Shown: piece after piece, positions 7,743-12,931 of the stretch
How positions within the stretch are numbered: position 1 is the first letter of the stretch
How the letters are laid out: every line of letters starts with the position of its first letter
The notes under the pieces: generated by a model
Databases searched by the model: none
Seen by the model: only the letters and a program-made list of their open reading frames with translations
Told to the model about the DNA's origin: nothing
Assembly: GCA_903952805.1 (NCBI GenBank)
Contig: CAJBHN010000878.1
Span: forward strand, 1-12,931
DNA length: 12,931 nt
Direction: 5' to 3'
DNA from: an uncultured Myxococcales bacterium
Lineage (GTDB): Bacteria > Myxococcota > UBA727 > VGSZ01
Made by a program: the position numbers and the translations under genes

Positions 7743-7756
7743 CCTGCCTTGGCAGG
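7743..7756 (-). other. Small stem-loop in the rplL leader
   Basis: CCTGCC (7743-7748) and GGCAGG (7751-7756) form a 6-bp stem with a 2-nt loop, between the rplJ-rplL hairpin and the rplL ribosome binding site. It may be structural in the rplL leader; it could also be chance in GC-rich DNA. Confidence 0.4.
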
Positions 7757-7798
7757 TCGAACAGGTGAACTGAGGGATAATCTGTCTGAAAGTCCTGA

Positions 7799-7826
7799 TG
7801 TTTCTTCGGCTGACGCCGAAGAAACA
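7799..7826 (-). other. Strong stem-loop between rplJ and rplL (copy 2 of a repeated hairpin)
   Basis: TGTTTCTTCGGC (7799-7810) pairs perfectly over 12 bp with GCCGAAGAAACA (7815-7826) around a TGAC loop. It begins 17 nt after the rplJ stop. The core TTCTTCGGC/GCCGAAGAA is shared with the hairpin after rplL, as is the flanking GATG. Likely a processing, attenuation or mRNA-stability element that separates rplJ and rplL expression. Confidence 0.8.
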
Positions 7827-7843
7827 AACCAGCGGAAGACGGC

Positions 7844-8374
7844 TCAGGCCGCCTTCTTCTCGTCTTCGTCGTGCTTGGCTTGCAGCACACCAGCAAGCTG
7901 CTGGGCCGGGGCCTGGATTTGCGCGAGCAGCTTGGAAGCCACTGCGTTCATCGTGCCCAGGAGCTGCGCGCGGAGCTCGTCCTTCGACGGCATCGAGGCA
8001 AGCGCCTTGACACCTTCGGCATCGAGCCGGACTCCACCTTGGAAGCCGGACTTGATGAGGAACTTCTCCACATCCTTCTTGAACGCCGTAACCGCCTTGG
8101 CCGGAGCCACGGGGTCAGACTTGTGCCAGGCAATGGCCGTGACTTCGCGGAAGTCATCGGCGATCACCGAAAGCGCAGTGCCTTCAGTGGCGCGCTTCGC
8201 AACGGTGTTCTTCACAACGCGGTAGTTCACACCAGCGTCATTCAGTTTCCGGCGAAGGCTGTCCACCTGGGCAGCGTTCAGGCCTTGCACGCTCGTGAGG
8301 ATCACGCTGGCGACGTCTGAAAATTCATTCTTCAGGAAGGCGAGTTGCTCTTCCTTGGTCGCGCGATCGGTCAT
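7844..8374 (-). CDS. rplJ: 50S ribosomal protein L10
   Basis: 176 residues from the ATG at 8374. L10 anchors the L12 stalk to 23S rRNA and represses its own operon by binding the leader RNA. The family core is plain: ATKEEQLAFLKNEF, SVILTSVQGLNAAQVDSLRR, NYRVVKNTVAKRA, then the C-terminal helix that binds L12 dimers. The start is fixed by GGAGG at 8380-8384, 5 nt before this ATG; the ATG at 8386 overlaps that site and is rejected. The upstream neighbour is a membrane-protein gene instead of rplA, but an L10-leader-like RNA is kept before the gene. Confidence 0.97.
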   Translation of the reverse strand: MTDRATKEEQLAFLKNEFSDVASVILTSVQGLNAAQVDSLRRKLNDAGVNYRVVKNTVAKRATEGTALSVIADDFREVTAIAWHKSDPVAPAKAVTAFKKDVEKFLIKSGFQGGVRLDAEGVKALASMPSKDELRAQLLGTMNAVASKLLAQIQAPAQQLAGVLQAKHDEDEKKAA

Positions 8375-8379
8375 TCGAG

Positions 8380-8384
8380 CCTCC
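8380..8384 (-). promoter_or_regulatory. Ribosome binding site of rplJ
   Basis: GGAGG on the minus strand, 5 nt before the ATG at 8374. It decides between two in-frame ATGs 12 nt apart. Confidence 0.85.
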
Positions 8385-8406
8385 ATTCAATAAAGCTGCA
8401 TCGCGG

Positions 8407-8423
8407 CTTCGTCGACGACGAAG
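8407..8423 (-). other. Near-perfect palindrome in the rplJ leader
   Basis: CTTCGTCG (8407-8414) and CGACGAAG (8416-8423) are separated by one base. In RNA this gives a 7-bp stem with a 3-nt loop about 25 nt before the rplJ ribosome binding site. No U-tract follows, so a terminator is unlikely; it may be part of the leader fold. Confidence 0.4.
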
Positions 8424-8489
8424 ACCACCGCGTTGACAGCATTGAGGCGAGTCGGTCGCGGGCCACCACCGACATCACGTCGGGAGAAG

Positions 8490-8620
8490 AGCCCTCAAGC
8501 CACCTCGTCTCGGCCGGCCCAGTCACTTCCGTGACCGATTTACCTCCGTCGTCTCGACGACGACGGCCACCGACTGTCTTCGACGGGTTGGAGCCAATCC
8601 GGAGATCGGTCCTTCCATCA
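8490..8620 (-). ncRNA. Ribosomal protein L10 leader (autoregulatory mRNA structure)
   Basis: On the minus strand the segment 8570-8580 reads AAGACAGTCGG, like the conserved core of L10 leaders. UCGG-UGGCC (to ~8563) can pair with GGCCG-G-CCGA (within 8509-8519), closing a multi-helix element. Inside are CCGUCGUC/GACGACGG and GUCAC-GGAA-GUGAC (GNRA loop); before it is CCGAUC-UCCG-GAUUGG (UNCG-type loop). In other bacteria L10, or the L10-L12 complex, binds this leader and represses rplJ-rplL. The boundaries are estimates from the helices. Confidence 0.65.
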
Positions 8621-8626
8621 GGCCCC

Positions 8627-8655
8627 CCTCTAGAAGACGGGCCTCAATCAGGCAA
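8627..8655 (-). promoter_or_regulatory. Possible promoter for rplJ-rplL
   Basis: On the minus strand TTGCCT (8650-8655) and TAGAGG (8627-8632) are 17 bp apart. Both hexamers are weak matches to sigma-70 consensus, but the site would start transcription near 8620, right at the first hairpin of the L10 leader, and overlaps the 3' end of the upstream gene. Confidence 0.3.
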
Positions 8656-9202
8656 GCGCCTTCCTCAAGACCCGCGATGCCAGGAATGCGGGCGGCAGAG
8701 CCACCGCCACACCGAGCAGGGCGCCCACCACGCTGCCGACGCCGACCACGGGACAAGCCACCGTGGCGACGACGCCGGCGGCGACGGCGGCGGCAACAAA
8801 GTCAGAACGGCCATGGGCCAGGCCGGCGAAGGCGACACCGCCCACGGAACCCACCAGCGCCGAACCCGCGGCGCAGCCGATGCCGCAGAGCGAGAAGCAC
8901 AAGCCACCGACGCAGCTGCAGGCGTCGCCAATGACGCTACCGACGACGACAGGGACGGCTGCGACGGCGGCGCCGCACCAGGCCCCAAGCAAGCCTCCGC
9001 GGGAGCGCCAGCCGGCCACAACGGCAATCAGTGCCACTACCAGGCCCATGAGGAGGGTCCTGCCCGTAGCACCTCCCGCCACCAGGGCTGGAAGGGCCAC
9101 AGCGCCTGCTACCGCGCCTCGCGGCAAGGACCAGAGCCAACGCCCCCGCTCATAGGCCGCGCTGACAAGGGGCCCGAACCTGGCCAAGGAGTCGTCAGAC
9201 AT
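8648..9202 (-). CDS. Cysteine-rich multi-pass membrane protein
   Basis: 184 residues. After a ~27-residue amphipathic N-terminus there are about five or six hydrophobic segments (roughly 28-44, 47-64, 74-92, 108-128, 134-156, 157-176), rich in Ala/Gly/Val. Seven cysteines: C76, C95, C97, C102, C106, C110, C150, five of them packed in the stretch GDACSCVGGLCFSLCGIGC around a predicted membrane boundary. I do not recognise the family. Its ATG overlaps the end of the sigma-factor gene by 8 nt, so the two are coupled. It could be the sigma factor's membrane regulator, a metal or redox sensor, or a transporter; none of these is shown. No terminator is seen before the L10 leader, so read-through into rplJ is possible. 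Confidence 0.82.
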   Translation of the reverse strand: MSDDSLARFGPLVSAAYERGRWLWSLPRGAVAGAVALPALVAGGATGRTLLMGLVVALIAVVAGWRSRGGLLGAWCGAAVAAVPVVVGSVIGDACSCVGGLCFSLCGIGCAAGSALVGSVGGVAFAGLAHGRSDFVAAAVAAGVVATVACPVVGVGSVVGALLGVAVALPPAFLASRVLRKALA

Positions 9203-9770
9203 GGTCGTCTCCGTTCACGTTCACAGGCAGTTCAGCGGACGCCGGTTTCGCGCCAAAGACCAGCGCCTTGAGCCGTTCAATGGCCCGCTGGCGCCGCTTG
9301 CGGGAGGCCGGGTCACCGGCGGCGTCGCCGTCGAGACAGGCCCTGAGGGTGGCCTGGTCGCGGGCATCCAGTTGCACGAGGGCCCCCACCACCCTTGCGA
9401 CGTCCTCGCCGCGGTCCAGGGCGACGTCAACGTCGAACCCAGCAGCAGCCGTGGTCGCCACAACATCGTCGGCGCCACTTTCACGGCGACGGGAGCGTTG
9501 GCGGCGGATGGTGCGGCATTCCCAGGTCACCAGCGCGACGGCCCAGCCAAGGCCCGAGCGGCTGGCGTCGAAGGCGCTGACGCCGGCGAAGAGTTTGACG
9601 AGGCCTTGTTGGGCAGCGTCGTTGGCGTCGGCCTCGTTTCCCAGGGCGGCCCGCGCCAGGCCAACACAAACGGGCCACAGCGCCGCGAAGACAGGCTCCG
9701 CCGCGCGGCGGTCACCGTCTCTGAGGGCGAGCAGGTGCTCGTGCAGGCTGCGCTTGGCGTCGGCGTCCAT
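9195..9770 (-). CDS. Divergent ECF-type RNA polymerase sigma factor
   Basis: 191 residues. Residues ~37-96 fit sigma region 2 (LARAALGNEADANDAAQQGLV, FDASRSGLGWAVALVTWECR, then a basic RRQRSRRR). Residues ~130-172 sit where region 4 is expected (QLDARDQATLRACLDGD...SRKRRQRAIERLKAL), but the helix-turn-helix is degenerate. Region 3 is absent, as in ECF factors. A tail of ~18 residues follows. It should direct RNA polymerase to a small regulon, perhaps its own operon. No classic anti-sigma factor is adjacent; the overlapping Cys-rich membrane protein is the obvious candidate for control. It starts 45 nt after the six-Cys microprotein gene, with a stem-loop between. Assignment as a sigma factor is good, the subgroup unknown. 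Confidence 0.78.
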   Translation of the reverse strand: MDADAKRSLHEHLLALRDGDRRAAEPVFAALWPVCVGLARAALGNEADANDAAQQGLVKLFAGVSAFDASRSGLGWAVALVTWECRTIRRQRSRRRESGADDVVATTAAAGFDVDVALDRGEDVARVVGALVQLDARDQATLRACLDGDAAGDPASRKRRQRAIERLKALVFGAKPASAELPVNVNGDDHV

Positions 9771-9783
9771 GGATGGGTCCGCC

Positions 9784-9803
9784 TGCCACCGGGGGGGGTG
9801 GCA
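9784..9803 (-). other. Stem-loop between the microprotein and the sigma-factor genes
   Basis: TGCCACC (9784-9790) pairs with GGTGGCA (9797-9803) around a loop that is six C in the minus-strand RNA. There is no U-tract. It could lower read-through or protect the upstream mRNA, letting the microprotein be made in excess over the sigma factor. Confidence 0.55.
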
Positions 9804-9815
9804 AGCGGCGACAAC

Positions 9816-9869
9816 TCACTCGCAGGCGCAGGCGTTGCCACAGGCGCAGGCGTCACCACAGGCGCAGGC
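9816..9869. repeat. Three 18-bp tandem units encoding the CxC repeats
   Basis: Units 9852-9869, 9834-9851 and 9816-9833 encode ACACGD, ACACGN and ACACE-stop. The first two differ at few bases and the third has drifted in its last two codons. The array suggests the peptide grew by unit duplication, and copy number may vary between strains. Confidence 0.85.
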
Positions 9870-9947
9870 GGCGCTGACGGCGTGGACGCCCGCGGCGAGG
9901 GCTGGAATCGCGACGAACAGGGACAGGAGGATGCTCTTGAACTTCAC
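9816..9947 (-). CDS. Exported 43-aa microprotein with three CxC repeats (six Cys)
   Basis: 43 residues from a GTG at 9947, supported by GGAG at 9954-9957, 6 nt upstream. Residues 1-~26 are a typical Sec signal (KFKS, hydrophobic ILLSLFVAIPALAAGVHA, likely cleavage AVSA). The mature peptide is only about 17 residues, CACGDACACGNACACE after one Ala: C-x-C-x3-C-x-C-x3-C-x-C. The sequence SAAC also allows lipidation of the first Cys. The density and spacing of Cys resemble metallothionein-like thiol clusters, so Cu, Zn or Cd binding or redox buffering is plausible but unproven. It heads a minus-strand unit with an ECF sigma factor and a Cys-rich membrane protein. A longer in-frame ATG start at 10031 lacks a signal-like N-terminus and is less likely. 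I know of no named family for it. Confidence 0.75.
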   Translation of the reverse strand: MKFKSILLSLFVAIPALAAGVHAVSAACACGDACACGNACACE

Positions 9948-9967
9948 AGGTTTCTCCGAGGCTTTTC

Positions 9968-9982
9968 GTGTCAGAGCGACAC
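9968..9982. promoter_or_regulatory. Inverted repeat upstream of the microprotein gene
   Basis: GTGTC-N5-GACAC at 9968-9982 lies 21 bp before the GTG start, just upstream of the ribosome binding site. It may be an operator or an RNA hairpin of the 5' leader. Short enough to be chance. Confidence 0.35.
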
Positions 9983-10126
9983 CCCCATCATGGGCCGGGG
10001 ACGCGGGGACGTGACCGTCGTGCCCCACCAATCTGGATCAGAGCAGCACCCACACTGAACAGGTGGACTGTATCCATGCGCGACGACGGAGTTGCTGCCG
10101 TGCAACACGCCAGCTAGGTCCCTTGC

Positions 10127-10876
10127 ATGTTGTCGATTTTTGTCGCCCTGGCCGCTGGTCTTGTTGTTGGCGTGTTGGTCAGTCTGATCTTCTCGACGTG
10201 GTGGGCTGGCGTGCTGCCATTCATCGCCGTCGCCGTCGGCGCCTACATTTATACCGTGATGCGCATCAACAAAGCCGTGAACGGCGCGATGCCCGGGGTG
10301 ATGGCCGCCGCCCAGAAGCGAGACCTCGACGGCGCGGTGGCCGTGCTGAAGTCGGTCAAGGAGCGCTTCGCCAAATGGGCACCATTTCTGGGCAGCCAAA
10401 TCGACGGCCAGATCGGCGCCATCCTGTTCATGAAGAAGGATTTCGACAAGGCGCGCCCCTACCTTGAGGGCGCTTTCGTGCGCTCGTGGGACGCCAAGCT
10501 GATGCTGGCGGTGCTGCAGTCGGGGGCCCTTGATCCAAAGAAGGTCAAAAAGCAGGAACTCACCCTCGGACCCGTCGACGAGTTGATGGAAAAGACCGTG
10601 CGCTTCGCCGACAAGCAGGGCCTGTTGTGGTCGGCGTGGGCCTGGCTGCATTGGACCAACGGCAATACCAAGAAGGCCCTGGAGCTGTTGTCGCGCGGCA
10701 AAGAGAAACTTGGTGAAAGCGACGCGCACTTGGCTGGCAATCTTCTCGCTCTTCAGAACGACAAGAAGATGAAGATGAAGGGCTATGGGGACCAGTGGTA
10801 CGCCCTCCACCTCGAACAACACCCGGTGGTCTTTGAGCAGCGCCGAGCGCAAAACGTCCGCTTCGCCAGACGCTGA
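10127..10876 (+). CDS. Membrane-anchored TPR-like protein of unknown function
   Basis: 249 residues. Two transmembrane segments at the N-terminus (~4-23 and ~27-44) form a hairpin; the rest is cytoplasmic and helical, with TPR-like pairs (VMAAAQKRDLDGAVAVLKSV, LFMKKDFDKARPYLEGAF, AWLHWTNGNTKKALELLSRG), so probably a protein-interaction platform at the inner membrane. I do not recognise a named family. The ATG at 10127 has only a weak AGG 8 nt upstream. It diverges from the six-Cys microprotein gene across a 179-bp gap that must hold both promoters; I could not pick out a convincing one. It is convergent with the Nudix gene, with a short palindrome between. Confidence 0.82.
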   Translation: MLSIFVALAAGLVVGVLVSLIFSTWWAGVLPFIAVAVGAYIYTVMRINKAVNGAMPGVMAAAQKRDLDGAVAVLKSVKERFAKWAPFLGSQIDGQIGAILFMKKDFDKARPYLEGAFVRSWDAKLMLAVLQSGALDPKKVKKQELTLGPVDELMEKTVRFADKQGLLWSAWAWLHWTNGNTKKALELLSRGKEKLGESDAHLAGNLLALQNDKKMKMKGYGDQWYALHLEQHPVVFEQRRAQNVRFARR

Positions 10877-10917
10877 GGGTTCCCTCGTCGCTTCGGACGC
10901 CAACAGCGTGCGTTGAC

Positions 10918-10932
10918 AACGACGTCGTCGTT
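10918..10932. terminator. Short palindrome between convergent genes, possible weak terminator
   Basis: AACGACG (10918-10924) and CGTCGTT (10926-10932) flank one base, within the 118-bp gap between the convergent TPR-like and Nudix genes. The AA/TT ends give only a minimal U-tract, so it is a poor terminator at best. Nothing else stands out in this gap. Confidence 0.3.
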
Positions 10933-10994
10933 ACACCGTGACCTGCGGTCCTGCCGAACGTCTGCTTCAGGAGCGGCGGTGGCGGCGTGACGGC

Positions 10995-11792
10995 TCAGCC
11001 GTGAAAAACGTGGCTGCGCACGATGCGGCCATCGACGCCGACATCGAAGCGTTCAGCCACGAGGAGCTGCTCAAGTTCGCCAGGGACGATGCGCGCGTAT
11101 TCGAGGTAGACGCTGGCCCCCTCAGCGGTGATGCGTCGCTCCTCGTACCGGAGCCCCGGCAGCCGGACGAAGGCGTCGGCCCACCACGCGCGCATCGCCG
11201 CCGTGCCCACGATTTGACCACCGGTCTCAGGATGGCGGTCGCGCAGCTTGGGCGACACGTGGACGGCGTCGTCAGCATAGAGCGCCAGCAGCGCCTCGAG
11301 GTTGCGGGCGTTGAAGGCCGAAAGCCAGGCCCGTGCCACGCCGACATGGGCATGGCGTCCGCCCACCAGCGCCCGCAGGGAGAGTTCGACGACGTTGGCC
11401 GGGCAGCTCAGGGCGCGCACGGCGGCAGCGTCGACGAAGCAGTGGTCGTCGTATTCGTCACAGGGACGCAGGGCAAGGTCGTCGACGTCGGCGACAAAGC
11501 AGAAGTTCAAATGCACGCCCTTGCTGCCGGCGCTGTGCTCCTCGTAGCTCATCAGCCCGGGGGGACTGCCCGTGACGGCGTCCAGCAGGATGGGAAATCG
11601 TCCCACCAACCCGGTTTCTTCAAAGAGCTCCCGTTGAGCAGCTTCCAGGGGCGTCTCGCCGGGTTCGACCTCACCACCCACCGGCAACCAGGTGCCCAGG
11701 CGCCGATGCTTGATGAGCAAGACCCGACCGGCGTCGGGACCGACGCTGCGGCGGGCAAAAATGGCCACAGAAAAGGTTCGGCGCTCGGTCAT
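10995..11792 (-). CDS. Nudix hydrolase fused to a SnoaL/NTF2-like domain
   Basis: 265 residues. Residues ~5-145 are a Nudix domain with a perfect Nudix box (G40-x5-E46-x7-R54-E55-L56-x-E58-E59-x-G61-L62), so it should bind metal and hydrolyse a nucleoside diphosphate linked to another group; the substrate is unknown. Residues ~148-265 look like a SnoaL/NTF2-like cone (VARAWLSAFNARNLEALLALYADDAVHVSP, then YLEYARIVPGELEQLLVAERFDV, ending IVRSHVFHG). Both domains are in one frame with no stop, separated by ~3 residues. The pairing may limit or define the substrate pocket, or add a second activity. The ATG at 11792 begins MTERRTFSVAIFARR, the first Nudix strand. It lies 7 nt after the stop of the HAMP-protein gene, so they are cotranscribed. 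Confidence 0.88.
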   Translation of the reverse strand: MTERRTFSVAIFARRSVGPDAGRVLLIKHRRLGTWLPVGGEVEPGETPLEAAQRELFEETGLVGRFPILLDAVTGSPPGLMSYEEHSAGSKGVHLNFCFVADVDDLALRPCDEYDDHCFVDAAAVRALSCPANVVELSLRALVGGRHAHVGVARAWLSAFNARNLEALLALYADDAVHVSPKLRDRHPETGGQIVGTAAMRAWWADAFVRLPGLRYEERRITAEGASVYLEYARIVPGELEQLLVAERFDVGVDGRIVRSHVFHG

Positions 11793-11799
11793 GGGCGAC

Positions 11800-12931
11800 T
11801 CAACGAAGGAGACGGGGACGCAAGGAGACTTCGCCGTCGGCGACGGCGACTTCAAATCGCACGCCCCGGCATTGATGTTCGGCAACCAGGCGGCCGGTTT
11901 CAGCGATGATGGTCTCGGCGAAGGCGTCGAAGTCGAGGTCGCCGTTGTCACCCTGCCCTGCACCCCGCTTCTCGCGGCGGAACTCCTCAAACAGGGCTTG
12001 CAGTTCCTGACGACCGGGCATCTCGACCGGCGGCGACGACTCGATGATGGTGGCAGGGCCATCAACGTGAACCGCTGGCACGACTGGAACAGCGGCGATG
12101 ACCACATGCTCGTCGCTGTCTGCCCCGCCACGGCCCCCGCCGGAATCTGACGCACCGGTGTCGGAAAACTCGTCGTGGTCTTCACCGTCAGCGACGATCG
12201 GGCGTTGCGGCGCATCATCGAAGGCCAAGACCGTGGGCGGCGTACTCACCGATGTCGGCAGGGTCGACGACGTCGCTGCCGCCTTCCTGGCCATGCGTTT
12301 TTGCTTGCGGCTGACGCGTGGCTCAGAAACGCCCTCGCCGCTCACAATGGGCGTTGGGAGCTCGCTGGGGGCGGGTTCGACGACGCTGTCGACGGCAACC
12401 TCGACGAGCGCGCCGCCGAGGCTGGCCTTGGCGGGTGCTGGTGGACTCGGGTTGGCAGTCGTCATCGCCGGCGGCGCCGGCGGCGGCGGCGTGACCGACG
12501 CGGGCCGATGACGGCGCACTTCACCGACACCGGGCGCATCAGCGACCTCTTCCAGCGACGTCGGCCGGCGAACAGGCCCCGAAGCAGCGCTCGACGGCCG
12601 GGGCCCATCGCTGCCCGGACGACGAGCGGCCTTTTCCCGCGGACGGCGCTGCACCGGGCCCAGGTTGGGGTCGTCGTTTTCGCACATCGACGCCCCGACG
12701 TCGTTCACGGCGCGGGCGATGTCGGCGAAGCCGGCAAATTCGACGGGATTGACGCGGGTCTGCCGTTCACCCCGGGCAAACGCCCCCAGCGCTTCAACCA
12801 AGTCGTCCAGGCGAGCGACCGTCGGCGCCAGCAAGACCCACACGGTGACGGCGAGGGCGACAATCGTGCCAGATTGTACGGCGAGCAACGCCGACAGGGC
12901 GGCGGTTGGATCGCGGTTCACAACATAGAGC
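11800..12931 (-). CDS. Membrane HAMP-domain protein with MXAN_5187-like C-terminal domain (5' end beyond window)
   Basis: 376 residues are visible and the frame stays open to the window edge, so the true start lies outside; an internal GTG at 12921 is probably not the start. The first visible residues (LYVVNRDPTAAL) look like the end of a periplasmic sensor domain, then a transmembrane helix (SGTIVALAVTVWVLLAP), a HAMP-like linker (ARLDDLVEALGAFARGE...ADIARAVNDV), and about 200 residues of disordered Pro/Ser/Ala-rich sequence with a basic patch (RKQKRMARK). The last ~70 residues (ELQALFEEFRREK, FDAFAETIIAETGRLVAEH, VRFEVAVADGEVSLRP) resemble the C-terminal domain of MXAN_5187-type proteins of myxobacteria, from memory. 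There is no kinase or cyclase domain, so how a signal leaves the HAMP is unclear. Confidence 0.75.
   Translation of the reverse strand, partial: LYVVNRDPTAALSALLAVQSGTIVALAVTVWVLLAPTVARLDDLVEALGAFARGERQTRVNPVEFAGFADIARAVNDVGASMCENDDPNLGPVQRRPREKAARRPGSDGPRPSSAASGPVRRPTSLEEVADAPGVGEVRRHRPASVTPPPPAPPAMTTANPSPPAPAKASLGGALVEVAVDSVVEPAPSELPTPIVSGEGVSEPRVSRKQKRMARKAAATSSTLPTSVSTPPTVLAFDDAPQRPIVADGEDHDEFSDTGASDSGGGRGGADSDEHVVIAAVPVVPAVHVDGPATIIESSPPVEMPGRQELQALFEEFRREKRGAGQGDNGDLDFDAFAETIIAETGRLVAEHQCRGVRFEVAVADGEVSLRPRLLR

Noticed and set aside
8570..8580. This core read as a tRNA- or T-box-like element
   Set aside because: No T-box or tRNA arms are present; the position before rplJ and the helices fit an L10 leader better.
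8345..9271. 308-residue plus-strand frame across the rplJ leader and membrane-protein gene
   Set aside because: Its composition is that of a shadow frame, and it runs antisense to the L10-like leader and a gene coupled to the sigma factor.
9816..9818. In-frame TGA of the microprotein read as selenocysteine
   Set aside because: The frame beyond TGA does not continue the Cys pattern and no SECIS-like element stands out beyond the generic hairpin.
9816..9869. 18-bp tandem units as a small CRISPR-like or regulatory repeat
   Set aside because: Units are adjacent with no spacers, keep the reading frame and encode the CxC peptide.
9948..10031. N-terminal extension of the microprotein from the ATG at 10031
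   Set aside because: The extension is hydrophilic and would bury the signal peptide, while the GTG at 9947 has a well-placed GGAG.
10938..11909. 323-residue plus-strand frame opposite the Nudix gene
   Set aside because: The minus strand has a perfect Nudix box; this frame has no recognisable domain.

Overview
The window is GC-rich bacterial chromosome, gene-dense, with no mobile element, CRISPR array, tRNA or rRNA that I can see. The mix of genes points to Myxococcota or a close deltaproteobacterial relative: lipoproteins with VWA plus thrombospondin-type-3 repeats, a lipoprotein built of 'AVGxxGTIxRxDG' propeller repeats, a stand-alone MshEN protein, and a HAMP protein whose C-terminus resembles the MXAN_5187-type domain. 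This assignment is inference from gene content, not a search.

Left part (1-3887): a minus-strand pair (seven-repeat propeller lipoprotein, then an exported protein cut by the window edge, joined by an ATGA overlap) diverges from a plus-strand pair of lipoproteins (VWA/TSP3 protein, then a 171-aa lipoprotein 5 nt downstream). The divergent starts are only about 34 bp apart.

Middle (3891-7228): on the minus strand a type II homoserine kinase (thrB, GTG start) is coupled through a TGATG overlap to an exported M23 peptidase. Diverging from thrB on the plus strand are a stand-alone MshEN protein with both 24-residue c-di-GMP motifs intact, and then a cysteine-free Fur/PerR/Irr-type regulator. A strong bidirectional terminator separates the regulator from the convergent ribosomal genes.

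Ribosomal block (7254-8655): rplJ and rplL on the minus strand, preceded by an RNA resembling the L10 leader and a possible promoter. rplK/rplA are not upstream and rpoB/rpoC are not downstream, so the pair is detached from the usual cluster. Two near-identical stem-loops flank rplL.

Right part (8648-10876): a minus-strand three-gene unit encodes a 43-aa exported microprotein whose mature part is almost only CxC repeats (six Cys), a divergent ECF-type sigma factor, and a small membrane protein with seven Cys. I see this as the best candidate for an undescribed system, perhaps metal or redox homeostasis. A two-TM, TPR-like membrane protein diverges from it.

Right edge (10995-12931): a Nudix hydrolase fused to a SnoaL/NTF2-like domain, 7 nt downstream of a HAMP-containing membrane protein whose sensor half lies outside the window.
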